Assembly: GCA_035610365.1 (NCBI GenBank)
Contig: CM069433.1
Span: forward strand, 186,318,760 to 186,382,759
DNA from: Aquatica leii
Lineage: Eukaryota; Arthropoda; Insecta; Coleoptera; Lampyridae
Direction of reading: 5' to 3'
Length of the DNA stretch: 64,000 bases
Shown: positions 54,201 to 64,000 of the stretch, piece after piece
How positions within the stretch are numbered: position 1 is the first letter of the stretch
Layout: the number at the start of each line of letters is the position of its first letter
The notes under the pieces: model-generated
Seen by the model: the letters and a program-made list of their open reading frames with translations, nothing else
Told to the model about the DNA's origin: nothing
Database searches by the model: none
Translations under genes and position numbers: made by a program

Positions 54201-57200
54201 AAGCGTTTATATTTGTTATATAAATATACTCTAGTAAGTTTCTAAATCTTTCAATTTTTCAATATCAACTACATTTTTTAATGTTTTTTTTTTAAACATA
54301 GTGCAGCGTTCCTAAAGTATTTCGAAAATTTGAGACGATGGTCAAAAGAGATGGAATGAAAGTTTGTTACATTAGTGTCAGGTGTAGGTGATTTGATACT
54401 ATGTAGCTAAGCAATTGATTAGTTTGTACTTTGCCTGAGTTTGTTTATTAAACTGTTCCAGTTTGTAAAACCGGTTTATTTCATTTAATAATAAAGAATC
54501 GGTCGTTCTTAAAGTTCAATAATATACAAAAATGAGCGAATTTTTTTTATTAAACGTTTTATTCGTGTTATAATTTATGCCAGTAATGCGTTTGCAAACA
54601 GTAAACGTGGATGCAAAACTATTTAAAATGTTTTAATCGATAAGTAAAGGGCCGAACGTTTTCAGAAAATGAAAGAAAATTTTAGAAAATGAAAAACATA
54701 CGGACTAGAATTGATAGTCAAATGAAAACCATCAAGAAACAAATACTAGCTAGTGTAGAAAAAATGGTTCACTAAAAAGCATATGTTAAATTTAAGATAA
54801 AAGATATGCTAATTTATGAACGACAAAACAGAAGCAGTAGAAACCAAATAAGAACATAAAATGAAACTGTTTGAAAAGAAGATAAACGAAATAATTGTCG
54901 CGGTGAAGAAAGCGTTACGAGAAAAAGGTTATTAATTGATCATCGGGAAGAGACTACTAACAAGTTTAAGGTTGTAACCCTAAATTTTGATGGAAAAGTT
55001 CTACGGTCAACCTACCACGAACAGTTGAAAACCGTAGTTGTAGCTAATGGTTAGAGCAACAAACAGAAAGGGACGTTAATAGTGGTTTTACGTGAAAAAA
55101 CACTTAGAATTGTTCCTGACCACCTTTAAAGAAATTACAAAATTTAATTTTTTTGTTTATTAGGAATGAGATTTAGAGAAGCTTATCTTCAACAAGTGTA
55201 CCAAATGTTTGAAGCTGACATCGTCAGATTGTCACGTCTTGCATATTTTAGAGCAACAAATACCTTCCTGAAACTATTGGTTTGCCAAACTTTTGTAGAA
55301 GCTCTACGAGACAGCAAAACGCAGCAGACTTTACGGTTAGCTTGATTTAAGACGTCGGTTAACGCCTTAGAGTTTGAAACACTTAAACAAGTGTTGTACC
55401 GAGGCAACCATAAGCTTCGCCTTGATGCAGAAGTATCCGCGTAAACACAAAAGAGCATCGCAAAAATAGTGCATCATGCACCTCAAACTGCTGTACAATA
55501 AGTCACGCAGGATACCACCGTACTAAACCTAAGAAAAGGACAAAAACAGCGTCCAAAAGCCTGGAACGAGTTGAACAAAGGAAACAAAAGTTATCCTCAT
55601 CTAGCCTATAAAGCAATTGCATGGCAAGACCAATGGATAACGTATTTAGTTACTGATTGGCACGAAAGCGACGCAGACCATCATTCGTCTTGACATGTTA
55701 TTGAAAAATAAAAATACATCACCACTAACAGTACTACTTCGAACAACGACAAGCAAATGAATACTTACTCATGGACAAGTACAAGTTACCATTGGTTTAG
55801 TAAAGTACTAGGCTATCAAATACTGGCAACCGACATCACAGAAGAAGTTATTCTGGGAATAGACATAATAAATAAGTATGTGTTTTATTTTAATATAAAA
55901 AACGATGTCCTTAAAATGGACGGCAAAGAAACTCATTTTCATTTGTCAGAGAATGCAACCGTGGGAGTTTCATTGAGTGAAGACGTGACTGCATGAAAGG
56001 ACTGAAACTGTAGTGATGACACACTTGAATGGAAATTTGCGGAAACGTTACATTCGCGCTGTTGAACCAATAGAAAGCGGGTTCATTAAAAAAGGACTAC
56101 TACTTGGCAGATTGGTAGTACGAGTACAAAACACGGTGCTAGTAAGAATCTTGTTAACTCAGATTTGGTATCATTGAAAAAAAACACCGCAGGCCAACGT
56201 ACGCTCAAAGCATAAAATCCGTAATTTCTAGGGAAACTACGTCGTCGAAGAAGTGCTCACATCTATTACAGATTTTTACCTCCAATTGCCAAAACTTCAG
56301 CTGAGACCAACTCGCTGAAGTTAGAGTGTTGATCCATAAATATCAAGCGTTGTTTGTGCTAGAAGGTGCTCGCCGATACTATAATATCCAGGAAGGTGTA
56401 ATTAAACCATCAAATAGTCCATGAGCGTCCTCGGTGGTACTAGTAAAGAAGAAAGATGGATCAACGAGGTGTTGCATAGACTACAGACAGCTTAATAAAA
56501 TGACTAAAAACGAGTTACCTTTGACGATATTCTAAACATTTTGTCAGGATTTTAGTGTTTCTCCACATTTGATTTAAAGACTGTTTACTTATATGTAGAA
56601 TTGGAAGCAGAGGACCGTGAGAAAACAGCGTTTACGATTGGAACTACTTTGTGGCACTTTACTGTGATGTTTTTCGGTTTATGTAACGCTTTTGCGTTTT
56701 GCGTGGACTGTTTTGGAAGACGTGCTTTATTTATTTTTAACAACCTGATTGTAGTTGGAAGGTCGTTTGAAAAACATTTGAATAACCAGAAAAAAGTGTT
56801 ACAACAACTGAGCCAAAATAAGTGTCACGTATTTAAAATGAAAGTGCAATATCTGTGCCTTCTTGTATCTAGAGATGGAGTAAAAGTTGACCCAAACAAA
56901 GCCTGGTCAGTGCATGCATAGCCAAGACCAATCGACAAGCATGAGCTTTTTAGTTTATTTGGGTTGTGTAACTACTATAGACGATTTGTACCAAAATTTG
57001 GCAAACCTCTGACAAAATTCACTAAAGGAAACAAAAAATTTGGATGGAATAAAAACTGCAAAAATGTTTTCGATCAACTAAAACAGATCCTAGTAACTGT
57101 ACCAATTTTACGTTATCCAAAAAAGAATGGAAAACTTGTTTTCACAAATAAATTTAATATCTTCAATCTTTTTAATCAGTCATATTCTATATTTGTTTAT

Positions 57201-60200
57201 TATTCTAATGTTGCTCATGTCATTGAACCTTTGTAGTAATTGCTAAAATTTTTTATGCCAGTTCTACGTTAAAGTATTTTTTTTACATCTTCAACTTAAT
57301 ACATGCACTTTATTATATTGGTTGTTGAGTAATTACTATAATACCTTGCAGTGACCTGAAAAAGTTCACACTATTTAGTTCATAAAACGTCACCAGAAAA
57401 AAACTGAGTAGTTTTTACACCTCTCCTTAAATAAAAAAATAAAATTTATTATTGCGAGGAGAATTAAATAGGATAAACAAAACTTTAACATTAAAATTTG
57501 TTTTGTATACCGATGCAACTAATCTGGCGATAGGTGCAGTCGTTTGACAGGTACAAGATTGACAAGGAAAAGTAATCGAGTATTTAAGCAAGGTTTTGTT
57601 CAGGTAAAAAAAAATGATTGCGTGACTACAAGAGAACTGTTAACAGTAGTCAAGTCTATAAAGCACTTTTATAAATACTTGTATGGAAGCAAGTTTTTAC
57701 TAAAGACGCCGTCAAATGGAATTAAAGTTTTGTAATCCAAAAGGACCAGCAGCAAGATGAATGGAGAGACTGCTAGAGTATACACAATGACACACAACAC
57801 CGCCCGGAAGCTGCAGAGGCAATGGGATAGCGCTTACAGAGTTTTGCTATGTTAAAAATTATTTAGTTTGAATTAACTATAGAAAACTACAAGAAAAAAA
57901 TGTATATTATCGTTAATGATTAACTATAATTTAAAATAGATATCAAACAAGTGTATAAATAACAACTAGAAATACATTATATCCTACAAATATATCTACA
58001 ATATTTATTAAATATTTTAAGTATATTTATTCAAAACTTGAATATTATATACACAATTAGTGAATGTCATTTGCATATTCACAGAATATTCATATAACAT
58101 TATTTCTCGAAACTTGTATATTTTATAAATATTCAATATTTTCCTTAAATATTCACTGAATATTCGTTGAATGTGCTTCTGTTGTGTGGGTTAGTAATTT
58201 TTTTATAGTTTTATATTTATAGAGGTTTTTACTATGTTATGTTGTTTTAACGTTTTTTTGCATTAATCGTCCACCATGTGCCTGTTATAATATTGTGTAT
58301 ATATATTTTTTTAGATTTGGAAGAAAAACTGTTTTATTACATACAACGCTAATAAGTGGAATAATTGGAGTAACGCGCAGTTTTTCAAATTCGTACTTGA
58401 TGTTTATGGTACTGATACTTTTAGAACAAATATTTAGATCTGGACAGTATGCAATATGTTATACTTTAGGTATTGCTATTTGAATTATTTCTGATGAACA
58501 CAATTTATCTTGGTAACGCGTTAAAATAGTCTCAACTCTGACAAAATAATAGTTTTCTCGAAATCCTTCAAACAGAATAATTCTATAAAAATAACAACAA
58601 ATATTTATGGATTAATGTAATTTTCTTCTATCTTTATTATGACTTTTGTTATTGGTTCTCTTCTTTTGGATTAATGCTACCAAATTAGAGTTTCATATAT
58701 GACTGTGAAAACCATCACCCTAGAGTATATCCAAAGAATCTTTAATTTTTGAATTGTTTTCTTTAAGTGAGCGTTAAAAGTTAATTAGGTGTTTAAAGAG
58801 AGTCCCAAAAATTTATTGCTGAGTTGAAGTTCCTGCTCCCATAATTGAAGTTTCTTCAAATCCAGAAGTTTTTTTTCTACTCGTAAATTTTTGTTTTTGC
58901 AAGGTAGGGTTCTAGTATTGTCAAGTTTTTTTTTTATAATATACAACTCCCCTGAATTTGCTTTCTGGTTATTTTACCCAACGAGCTTGAAATTTATCTG
59001 CCAGCTATCGCAGAACCGATCCATTCTTCTACGCAACGAGAAACTCTTTGACTTTTGACAGTTTCTTTAATAGAGTCAAAAGACTCGTTTGGTAAGCATA
59101 TTGGTGTCAATGCAAAGATGTTAATTTATACAGTGTGTCCGAAAAGTATGGAATATATTATACAGGTCGATAAATATGCACTTTACACGAAAATGTTGTA
59201 AATAAAAGTTGTTGATCACTTAGTTATCTACCACCTGGGAAATATCAATTTCAATTTTTGCTGTAAACAAAATCGCAACGAATAACACTTACATTTTTTT
59301 AAATAGCAAGGCACGTCTTTATTATACTCATTTGATAGAGTCTTTTTTTCTCTTTTCAACCATATGAAACTTGAATACCTTTACATCAAAAAATTTTCAA
59401 GAAAAACAAGGACATGTCTAACAAATTTATTTTACTGAGCAGTATTAATTATGTACGTAATATGTAGTATTGAAACAATTGAATGCACTGTCACAATAAC
59501 AAATATTAAGCTTTAAATATCTTTACATAAAATTGTTATAACAAAAAAATGTATTTAAACTAAACTTACAATAAATGTTCAAAATGTAAACCATTCATAA
59601 TTTGACAGTGGTGAATTCAATTTTTAAAACCATCGATTGCTTTTGAAACCATATCTCGAGTTATAGCTCTTATCTCAACTCTAATGCGATTTTTCAAATC
59701 TTTAACATTATCAGGTCTATTTACATAAATTTTGCTTTTCATATAGCTCCAAAGAAAAAAATCTGGTGGACTTAAATCCGGCGAGCGAGCAGGCCATTCT
59801 ATCGTACCTCTTCTGCCTATCCATGTATTTTGAAAAGTATTATTAAGAAAGTGGCGGACATTAATTTCAAAATGTGGAGGTGTCCCGTCTTGTTGAAGCC
59901 ATATTCTGTTATGAGGTATATCTGGATCTACTTCATGTGGAAACAACTCGGCCAAAGCAGGAACTAACTCAAATCTTAAGAAATCGAGATAAATATTCGC
60001 CGTTAAACTACCTTCAAAAAAATATGGCCCCAAAATTTGACTTCCAATCATTCCTACCCATACGTTGACTTTCTGCTGGTATTGGGTGTGCCCTTCTAGA
60101 TACCAGTGAGGATTTTGTGAAGACCAGTAACGTGTGCTTTGTTTGTTAATTGTGCCGATTAAACAAAACGTGGCCTCATCAGTAAAAAGGATATTTTTAT

Positions 60201-63200
60201 GAAAATGTGCATCTCGTTCAAGTTTGTTTGTTATTGTTTCACAAAACTCCAGCCTTCTGTCCAAATCGTCTTCAAATAATTCTTGAACTACACAAGCTTT
60301 ATAAGGATGAAATTTTTCTTTTTTTAAAACGTCATGTACAGCCGATTTATTCAAATTATGGTCTCTAGCAATTTGCCGAACAGAAATTTGTGGATTTTCC
60401 TCAACAGACAAGAACACATTTTCTCGTTCCACATTACTTAATGACAAAGGTCTACCAGTTCTACTTGCATCTTTCACCGAACCTGTCTTTTGAAATTTCC
60501 GCCAAATTTTGCTTACCGTGGACTGCGAAATGTTTAATTCTGGATGCAAGTTATTAAATAAATTACATACTTCGTCTTGGGTTCTTCTTCTATCTCCATA
60601 TTCCAGAATCATTAAAATTTCAATTCTATGTTTCTCAGATAATTGAGCCATATTTCAAGCACTAACAAATAGCAAAGTGTGACAGTGTTCTAAAGTGCAT
60701 TCAATTGTTTCAATGCTACATATTACGTACCTGATTAATACTGCTCAGTAAAATAAATTTGTTAGACATGTCCTTGTTTTTCTTGAAAATTTTTTGATGT
60801 AAAGGTATTCAAGTTTCATATGGTTGAAAAGAGAAAAAAGACTCTATCAAATGAGTATAATAAAGACGTGCCTTGCCATTTAAAAAAATGTAAGTGTTAT
60901 TCGTTGCGATTTTGTTTACAGCAAAAATTTAAATTGATATCTCCCAGGTGGTAGATAACTAAGTGATAAACAACTTTTATTTACAACTTTTTCGTGTAAA
61001 GTGCATATTTATCGACCTGTATAATATATTCCATACTTTTCGGACACACTGTATATTAATTTTTTAATAGTCTTGAGCATAAAAAACGTTAAACAAATTG
61101 GACGAAAAAATTGTGCTTGGGCGTATAACTTTAGCCCTGGTTTAAGCATAAAAACTACTTTCACTATTTGCCAAGCATTTGGCACGTAACATATAGCCAT
61201 AATAGATCTATATAATGCGCACAGAAGCCAAAGCAAAAATTTCAGCCCCTGTTGTAGCATGATTGGTAATATCCCATCTGAACATGGGGTTTTATATGGT
61301 ACAAAAGACTTTGTTTTCCAAATAATCTAAGTTAAATAACTTTCCTTTGGTTTTTGGAATGATCTTATATGTTTATGGAAAGTATTTTGTAGTCTAGCAC
61401 ATTCAGATGATTTTCCAATCTCCTCTCAGTGTTTTTTTTTGCTTAACTAAAGATTGTGTTCTATTGTCATCTTTTAGTTATTTTAGTCTGGTTATAAAAC
61501 TTACAAGTTTGTTTCCTTAGACAAGAAAGTTCCGGATTCCAGCAACGGGTTTCTCGGCTAATTTTGATTACTTTTAACGGGCGTCCATACCGAGGTTCGA
61601 AGTATTAACGAACATTCGTTTAGTCCCAGCTTAAATCTCTATTTAAAAGGATCCGAGTTGCATGTTCTTGGATTTCTGTACGTCTTCATTTCTCCCTGTG
61701 GCAATTTCAATTTAAATGTTATGTACGTATGGTGGAAGAGTGATAGTTGAGTTGACACATGCCATGGTCTTATTATACTGCAATCGTGTGGTTTACCGAT
61801 TGTATTGTCGTTTACTTCCTTCCGTCTTCCAAAGCTTACAGTGATATAGATTTATTTGTAAGACCGTGAAGACACTTGTCCTACAGCTTGGATGTCTCCC
61901 TGTCGACGTCGTTGGTTTGATAATCGCCCCTACTTCGTCGTTTTATATCTTTTTTGTTCTTTTTTTTTCTCCCAGGCGACTGAATAAGTAAGGTTTATAG
62001 TCAAGATTCTTTTGAAAAGGATAATGTGATGTCTTTTTAAATATTCTATTTTATCGACACACTCCAGGCTACTATTATAAGCTCTAGACTTTGAATGTTT
62101 AAGTGCTTTAGCACTTTTTTGGTTTTACAATGGGTTTCAAAATGCATATCAAGAACTTAGCTAGTTCTGGAACGTCCTTAACATTTACAATTTTGCACCT
62201 GGTCAAAAAACTTTTTTTAAAATCCGTACCAACCAATCTTTAGTAGACTAATCGTTCCCACAGAATATAAAACCAAATTCTTTTTTGGTTTATGGGTCCA
62301 GAGCTTGAAGAAGAGAGAGAGAGTGGGTCTTTCTTTTTAGAGTTTTCAGTTCCAGTGTTTATTATGTTTGGTAGTTTTAATTTAATTACTTAATAATAGT
62401 CCCACAAGTAAGAAAGAAATTTTCGCAATCAAATTAAAATAAATTTATGAAACACTGATAAGTCTTACACAGAAACTATTGAAAAAATAGTAATTACCTT
62501 TTATTCCTCATTTATTTAGTAAGAGTTGACGTTCAAAACATTATTTATTGGAAGAATCATTTTTATTCGACATTTTGTATTATTTCTATTTTTCTCGTCC
62601 TCTCGTCCTTTTCCGCGATATTTGCAAAACTGTATGTATTGAGACATTGCAATTCCTGGCACTTCATGATTGGATTTGGGGAGCATTTTTGCCCTGTGTG
62701 TTTGCAGCTACATCTCGCATGACAATCAGTTGTACAGTTTCAGGAAAGTAATTGTAATATTGATTCTGGAGCTGGTGCGAGAAGTGTTGTCGTTGGTTGT
62801 AGAAAATCATTCAATTTCGTCCACTCCCATTCTTTTGGGGTTTTCGTTTTTCCTAGCCACGTCTGAATTTGGTAAAATACTCAAAATGAACGTTAAGTTC
62901 TAGTTTTGACTCCTGTTTTGCAATAACTTTTTGAATTGGCTAAATCTGTAACCATTTAGTGTAAGGTCTTCATTTTTTTGCACCGTAAGAGATAGGGTTT
63001 CACCGGCCTTTCTTAGTTGGTATTGATTCAGGATCATTGAAACTTGTAACCACACTGGCTAAATGTTTTTCTTTTTGTAGAAGTCTGAAGATTTTTAATT
63101 TTCTTTTCTGAAATATTGTGGACGTGATATTACAGCCACTAAAGGCATTAACTAGTACAATTGTTTTTTGCACACCTTCGTGGTTTTTCTGAATTTCTGA

Positions 63201-64000
63201 CAAGAAAAAAAAATTCTTTTTAACTTTTCCTGTTCATGGCTTCATGAGAATTACATCTTTGTCTTCGGAAGATAAGGTAATTATCAAAATAAGAAGATCT
63301 ACATCCGCGCGAACAGCACACATTCTTCCGGTATTCGACATTTGAATTGCAGTTTCAACAATAAGAACATTCGCATCATCTGACGCCTGTTTAACAAAAA
63401 TTCCTTTATTTTCGAACGCTTTTGTGAGCACTAAAATTAACCGTATTTTATTTTTTAGTATCGTCGTTTTTTTTTTTTACTTTTGTCATTTCCGTAACCA
63501 TCAAAGACAATGCATGAATTTTTCTCAAAATTGTTTTTCACGTGATTGACGCATCTAGTTCAAATTTCTCCGTGCGTTCTATGTATTTGCCATAAAACTC
63601 GATGTAATAAAATCCGCCTATTACATGAATTTTGTCAAGACCCCACAAATTTTCATCAATGAGTTCATACATCTCACAAAGAGCTGATTTTTTTGTTTTC
63701 CCCATCCCGCTTGTTTCATGAAATAAAGAGGGCTGATACGGTACGAGTTCATGTTCAAAATATTCCAAAAGATCATCGTCGTGCTTTTTTCTATTAGCAT
63801 TCTTTAATATATAATAAATAGGAATTTATTGTTGCAAGGGACCAAACTGTGTTAGAACGTTTCAGTTTAATATTTTTAAATAACTTTCCAATAATCTCTC
63901 CTATAAACTGTTAGCAAGTTTTCTTTGCCTGATGACAATTTATGTTCTCATCGCCTATTATGCCAGAACTAAGTGACATTATTCTATCTGCCACAATAAA
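48089..64000 (+). CDS. Gene 2: tandem duplicate organic cation transporter-like gene, partial (exons 1-4)
   Basis: Exons 48089-48243, 48335-48554, 53955-54061 and 58315-58469 have the same lengths, phases and splice sites as gene 1 exons 1-4. Exon 1 shares 34 of 51 residues with gene 1; exon 3 differs at 3 of 36. Exons 5-8 must lie beyond the window if present. All four exons are open, so the copy is probably a working gene, perhaps with a different substrate. Introns: 91, 5400 and 4253 nt, then more than 5.5 kb. As in gene 1, introns 2-4 hold all the transposons. Confidence 0.9.
48335..48554 (+). CDS. Gene 2 exon 2 (Cys-rich loop)
   Basis: After [60 protein letters not shown] and [12 protein letters not shown], with the same Cys positions as gene 1. 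Followed by GTAAGT. Confidence 0.9.
48755..48965. repeat. Left inverted terminal region of transposon B
   Basis: Pairs with 53085-53383 in inverse orientation with moderate divergence. It contains ATATCGTATGTGATA, CTCGGCAACTTTTCGGATCA and TTTTGACCCTGAGG. Confidence 0.75.
48985..49198 (+). pseudogene. Transposon B nuclease-like gene, N-terminal piece
   Basis: The + strand reads [20 protein letters not shown], which fits the [13 protein letters not shown] block of the B family, then a frameshift to [19 protein letters not shown] at the insertion point. VFDGY resembles the first metal-binding Asp of FEN/PIN nucleases. It stops where transposon A enters (49199). Confidence 0.6.
49207..52052 (-). 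mobile_element. Transposon A: 2.8-kb DNA element with perfect 8-bp target duplication
   Basis: Ends TAAGTCGGAGCG and CGCTCCGACTTA are perfect inverted repeats (extending, imperfectly, about 20 bp). GTGGTCAT stands directly outside on both sides (49199-49206 and 52053-52060), an 8-bp target duplication as made by hAT, P and Zisupton-type elements. The coding region is on the minus strand. The insertion splits the coding region of transposon B. Confidence 0.88.
49525..51726 (-). pseudogene. Transposon A transposase-like gene, broken
   Basis: From [20 protein letters not shown] at 51726 the frame passes a stop at 51409, a Cys cluster [49 protein letters not shown], a stop at 50500, then [20 protein letters not shown] and STDQKYLY. 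After a frameshift it goes on with [38 protein letters not shown], and ends near 49525. GCDGT (acidic), CMLH (a CxxH) and RW are in the order seen in RNase H-fold transposases such as hAT. I recognise the protein only as a repeated, uncharacterised animal family. Two stops and frameshifts make this copy dead. Confidence 0.7.
52061..52790 (+). pseudogene. Transposon B nuclease-like gene, C-terminal piece
   Basis: Resumes with IVGEDIVT (the family has VVGEDVDLL), then [20 protein letters not shown] (the SGCDTTSAFF block), [30 protein letters not shown] and the Cys cluster [15 protein letters not shown]. Frames change several times. Conserved acidic positions read Glu-Cys-Asp. See 62640-64000 for a second copy. 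Confidence 0.65.
52940..53383. repeat. Right inverted terminal region of transposon B with tandem subterminal repeats
   Basis: Two related units of roughly 170 bp lie at about 52955-53125 and 53140-53290. Both run CTTAAATTRTAGRRAATTTA, a TTCTTTAT/TCCTTTAT step, CAGGGTCAAA and AAAAAAGT. The outer 120 bp is the mate of the left end. Subterminal repeats often bind transposase in DNA elements. Confidence 0.68.
53384..53954. other. Gene 2 intron 2 end, nothing recognised
   Basis: AT-rich, ending in the splice site of exon 3 at 53954. No coding resemblance. Confidence 0.5.
53955..54061 (+). CDS. Gene 2 exon 3
   Basis: After ATTATTTAG, before [26 protein letters not shown] then [16 protein letters not shown], differing from gene 1 only at LHGA to VHAV. 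Confidence 0.92.
54062..54679. other. Gene 2 intron 3 start, nothing recognised
   Basis: AT-rich sequence between exon 3 and the Gypsy remnant; no gene or repeat seen. Confidence 0.5.
54680..57735 (+). pseudogene. Gypsy-type gag-pol, heavily decayed
   Basis: Gag: [40 protein letters not shown] (about 55170-55350). Protease remainder: [20 protein letters not shown] (55830). [43 protein letters not shown] (56395-56525), then [34 protein letters not shown]. The active site reads [10 protein letters not shown] where YLDDIIV is expected, so both Asp are lost. [18 protein letters not shown] and [17 protein letters not shown] follow. RNase H remainder at 57480-57735: [36 protein letters not shown]. 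No LTR was identified. Confidence 0.82.
57860..58314. repeat. AT-rich stretch with repeated GAATATT motifs
   Basis: Between 58000 and 58170 GAATATT, AATATTCA and ATATTCAC recur many times in both orientations, ending ATTCGTTGAATGTGCTTCTG. It may be a fragment of a small non-autonomous repeat. The last 150 bp lead into exon 4 of gene 2. Confidence 0.45.
58315..58469 (+). CDS. Gene 2 exon 4
   Basis: After ATTTTTTTAG, before GTATTG. (R)[52 protein letters not shown]. It completes the MFS motif A split with exon 3. Confidence 0.92.
58620..59129 (-). pseudogene. Jockey-like LINE RT, 3' piece (left of the mariner)
   Basis: From 59129 the minus strand reads [29 protein letters not shown], which fits the EGAFDSTS.ESI...G....WI.SML..R block of Jockey-clade reverse transcriptases. 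Further on [17 protein letters not shown] fits the later NP.KT.LV.FT block. Many stops. It is the continuation of 61052-61500, separated by the mariner element. Confidence 0.62.
59131..59489. repeat. Left terminal inverted repeat of the mariner element
   Basis: Runs from CAGTGTGTCC to GAATGCACT. It matches 60694-61051 in reverse complement apart from scattered substitutions (for example GTTGATCACT versus GTTTATCACT). Such long arms are unusual; most mariner ends are under 50 bp. Confidence 0.92.
59617..60651 (-). CDS. Mariner-superfamily transposase, 344 residues, full length
   Basis: A complete open frame starting [20 protein letters not shown]. Residues 1-115 form two helix-turn-helix parts ([47 protein letters not shown]) joined by a GRP linker at 66-68. 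The catalytic domain has Asp158 in ILFTDEATF, Asp255 in LQQDGTPPH and Asp297 in [12 protein letters not shown]. The 41 residues between the last two give a DD41D signature, different from the DD34D of classical mariners and the DD34E of Tc1. [20 protein letters not shown] is the conserved middle block. No stop or missing catalytic residue is seen. It cuts and pastes the element at TA sites. Confidence 0.95.
   Translation of the reverse strand: MAQLSEKHRIEILMILEYGDRRRTQDEVCNLFNNLHPELNISQSTVSKIWRKFQKTGSVKDASRTGRPLSLSNVERENVFLSVEENPQISVRQIARDHNLNKSAVHDVLKKEKFHPYKACVVQELFEDDLDRRLEFCETITNKLERDAHFHKNILFTDEATFCLIGTINKQSTRYWSSQNPHWYLEGHTQYQQKVNVWVGMIGSQILGPYFFEGSLTANIYLDFLRFELVPALAELFPHEVDPDIPHNRIWLQQDGTPPHFEINVRHFLNNTFQNTWIGRRGTIEWPARSPDLSPPDFFLWSYMKSKIYVNRPDNVKDLKNRIRVEIRAITRDMVSKAIDGFKN
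60694..61051. repeat. Right terminal inverted repeat of the mariner element
   Basis: Mate of 59131-59489, starting AGTGCATTCAATTG just 43 nt upstream of the transposase start codon (minus strand), so the promoter is probably inside this arm. Confidence 0.92.
61052..61500 (-). pseudogene. Jockey-like LINE RT, 5' piece (right of the mariner)
   Basis: The minus strand reads [17 protein letters not shown] (fits APGPDGI.P in another frame: [19 protein letters not shown]), [57 protein letters not shown], matching the P.AW....V..IPKPGK......FRPISL..F.LKT.EKL block of Jockey-clade LINEs. It breaks exactly at the mariner border and continues at 59129. Confidence 0.75.
61501..62630. other. Intron 4 stretch of gene 2, nothing recognised
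   Basis: No coding resemblance found. A short GAGAGAGAGA run lies at about 62312. Confidence 0.45.
62640..64000 (-). pseudogene. Second copy of the transposon B nuclease-like gene, partial
   Basis: Entering from the right edge: [94 protein letters not shown] (63535-63480); [77 protein letters not shown]; and a Cys-rich end [18 protein letters not shown] (about 62745-62690). The acidic blocks VFDGY, DDANVL, ADVDLL and SGCN resemble the metal-binding positions of PIN/FEN-type nucleases, with the last Asp replaced by Asn. Several frameshifts. No inverted ends were seen; the gene continues past 64000. Confidence 0.68.

Larger units (their letters stand above)
59131..61051 (-). mobile_element. 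Intact-looking mariner-superfamily element, DD41D, long inverted repeats
   Basis: The element begins CAGTGTGTCCGAAAAG and ends in its reverse complement CTTTTCGGACACACTG, flanked by TA on both sides (59129-59130, 61052-61053), the target duplication of the Tc1/mariner superfamily. The inverted repeats extend about 358 bp (59131-59489 and 60694-61051) with only a few differences. One complete transposase gene lies between. Nearly identical arms and an open gene suggest a recent insertion. Confidence 0.93.

Noticed and set aside
55189-55458. An 89-codon minus-strand open frame
   Set aside because: Antisense of Gypsy gag text ([11 protein letters not shown] block) on the + strand.
62548-62903. 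Two + strand open frames of 67 and 77 codons
   Set aside because: Antisense of the C-terminal Cys-rich end of the second B-type gene.

Overview
The window is AT-rich nuclear DNA from an insect, or at least an arthropod. The evidence is a spliced SLC22-type transporter gene with GT-AG introns together with the insect-style mix of BEL/Pao, Gypsy, Copia, Penelope-like, Jockey- and RTE-like, mariner, hAT, piggyBac, pogo and Polinton remnants. A beetle is plausible, but the sequence alone cannot fix the order.

Two host genes form a head-to-tail tandem pair on the + strand. Gene 1 (3939-42691) is a complete eight-exon organic cation transporter-like gene whose exons join to a 540-residue open frame. 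Gene 2 (48089 to beyond 58469, running off the right edge) has exons 1-4 in the window with exactly the same lengths as gene 1 (155, 220, 107 and 155 nt) and the same intron phases, so it is a recent duplicate. In both copies introns 2-4 have filled with transposons while the others are tiny: gene 1 introns are 87, 4815, 17127, 14952, 45, 55 and 49 nt.

Layout from left to right. 1-3133: decayed Polinton/Maverick (integrase, packaging-type ATPase) and a minisatellite. 3239-3304: tRNA-like sequence. Gene 1 intron 2 (4401-9215): a Copia element on the minus strand, deleted inside and split by a CGTA-rich insertion. Intron 3 (9323-26449): an inverted pair of Penelope-like 3' ends, two truncated BEL elements meeting head to head at about 12830, a LINE piece, and a nearly whole BEL/Pao element with 223-nt LTRs (16955-23533). 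Intron 4 (26605-41556): a piggyBac tail, an RTE-like LINE, a hAT transposon split by a Gypsy element with a 4-bp target duplication (33110-37714), and a Penelope-like element with YVDD and GIY-YIG (39278-41345).

Between the genes lie a 5'-truncated Gypsy element whose 3' ORF encodes a complete TARG1/OARD1-like macrodomain plus a CCCH zinc finger (43005-44580), and a pogo/Tigger-like transposase with one early stop (45059-46583). Gene 2 intron 2 holds a nested pair: an unclassified DNA transposon, called B here (48755-53383; long subterminal inverted repeats, PIN/FEN-nuclease-like ORF), interrupted by a second one, called A (49207-52052; perfect 8-bp target duplication, transposase-like ORF with CxxH and RW motifs). 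A second copy of the B-type gene lies at the right edge (62640-64000). Gene 2 intron 3 has a decayed Gypsy element. Intron 4 holds a Jockey-like LINE into which an apparently intact mariner-superfamily element with DD41D spacing and about 358-bp inverted repeats has jumped (59131-61051).

The most interesting items are the macrodomain-carrying Gypsy element, the A-in-B pair of poorly described DNA transposons, and the intact long-TIR DD41D mariner. Only the two transporters and the mariner transposase look fully open; almost everything else is broken by stops, frameshifts or deletions.
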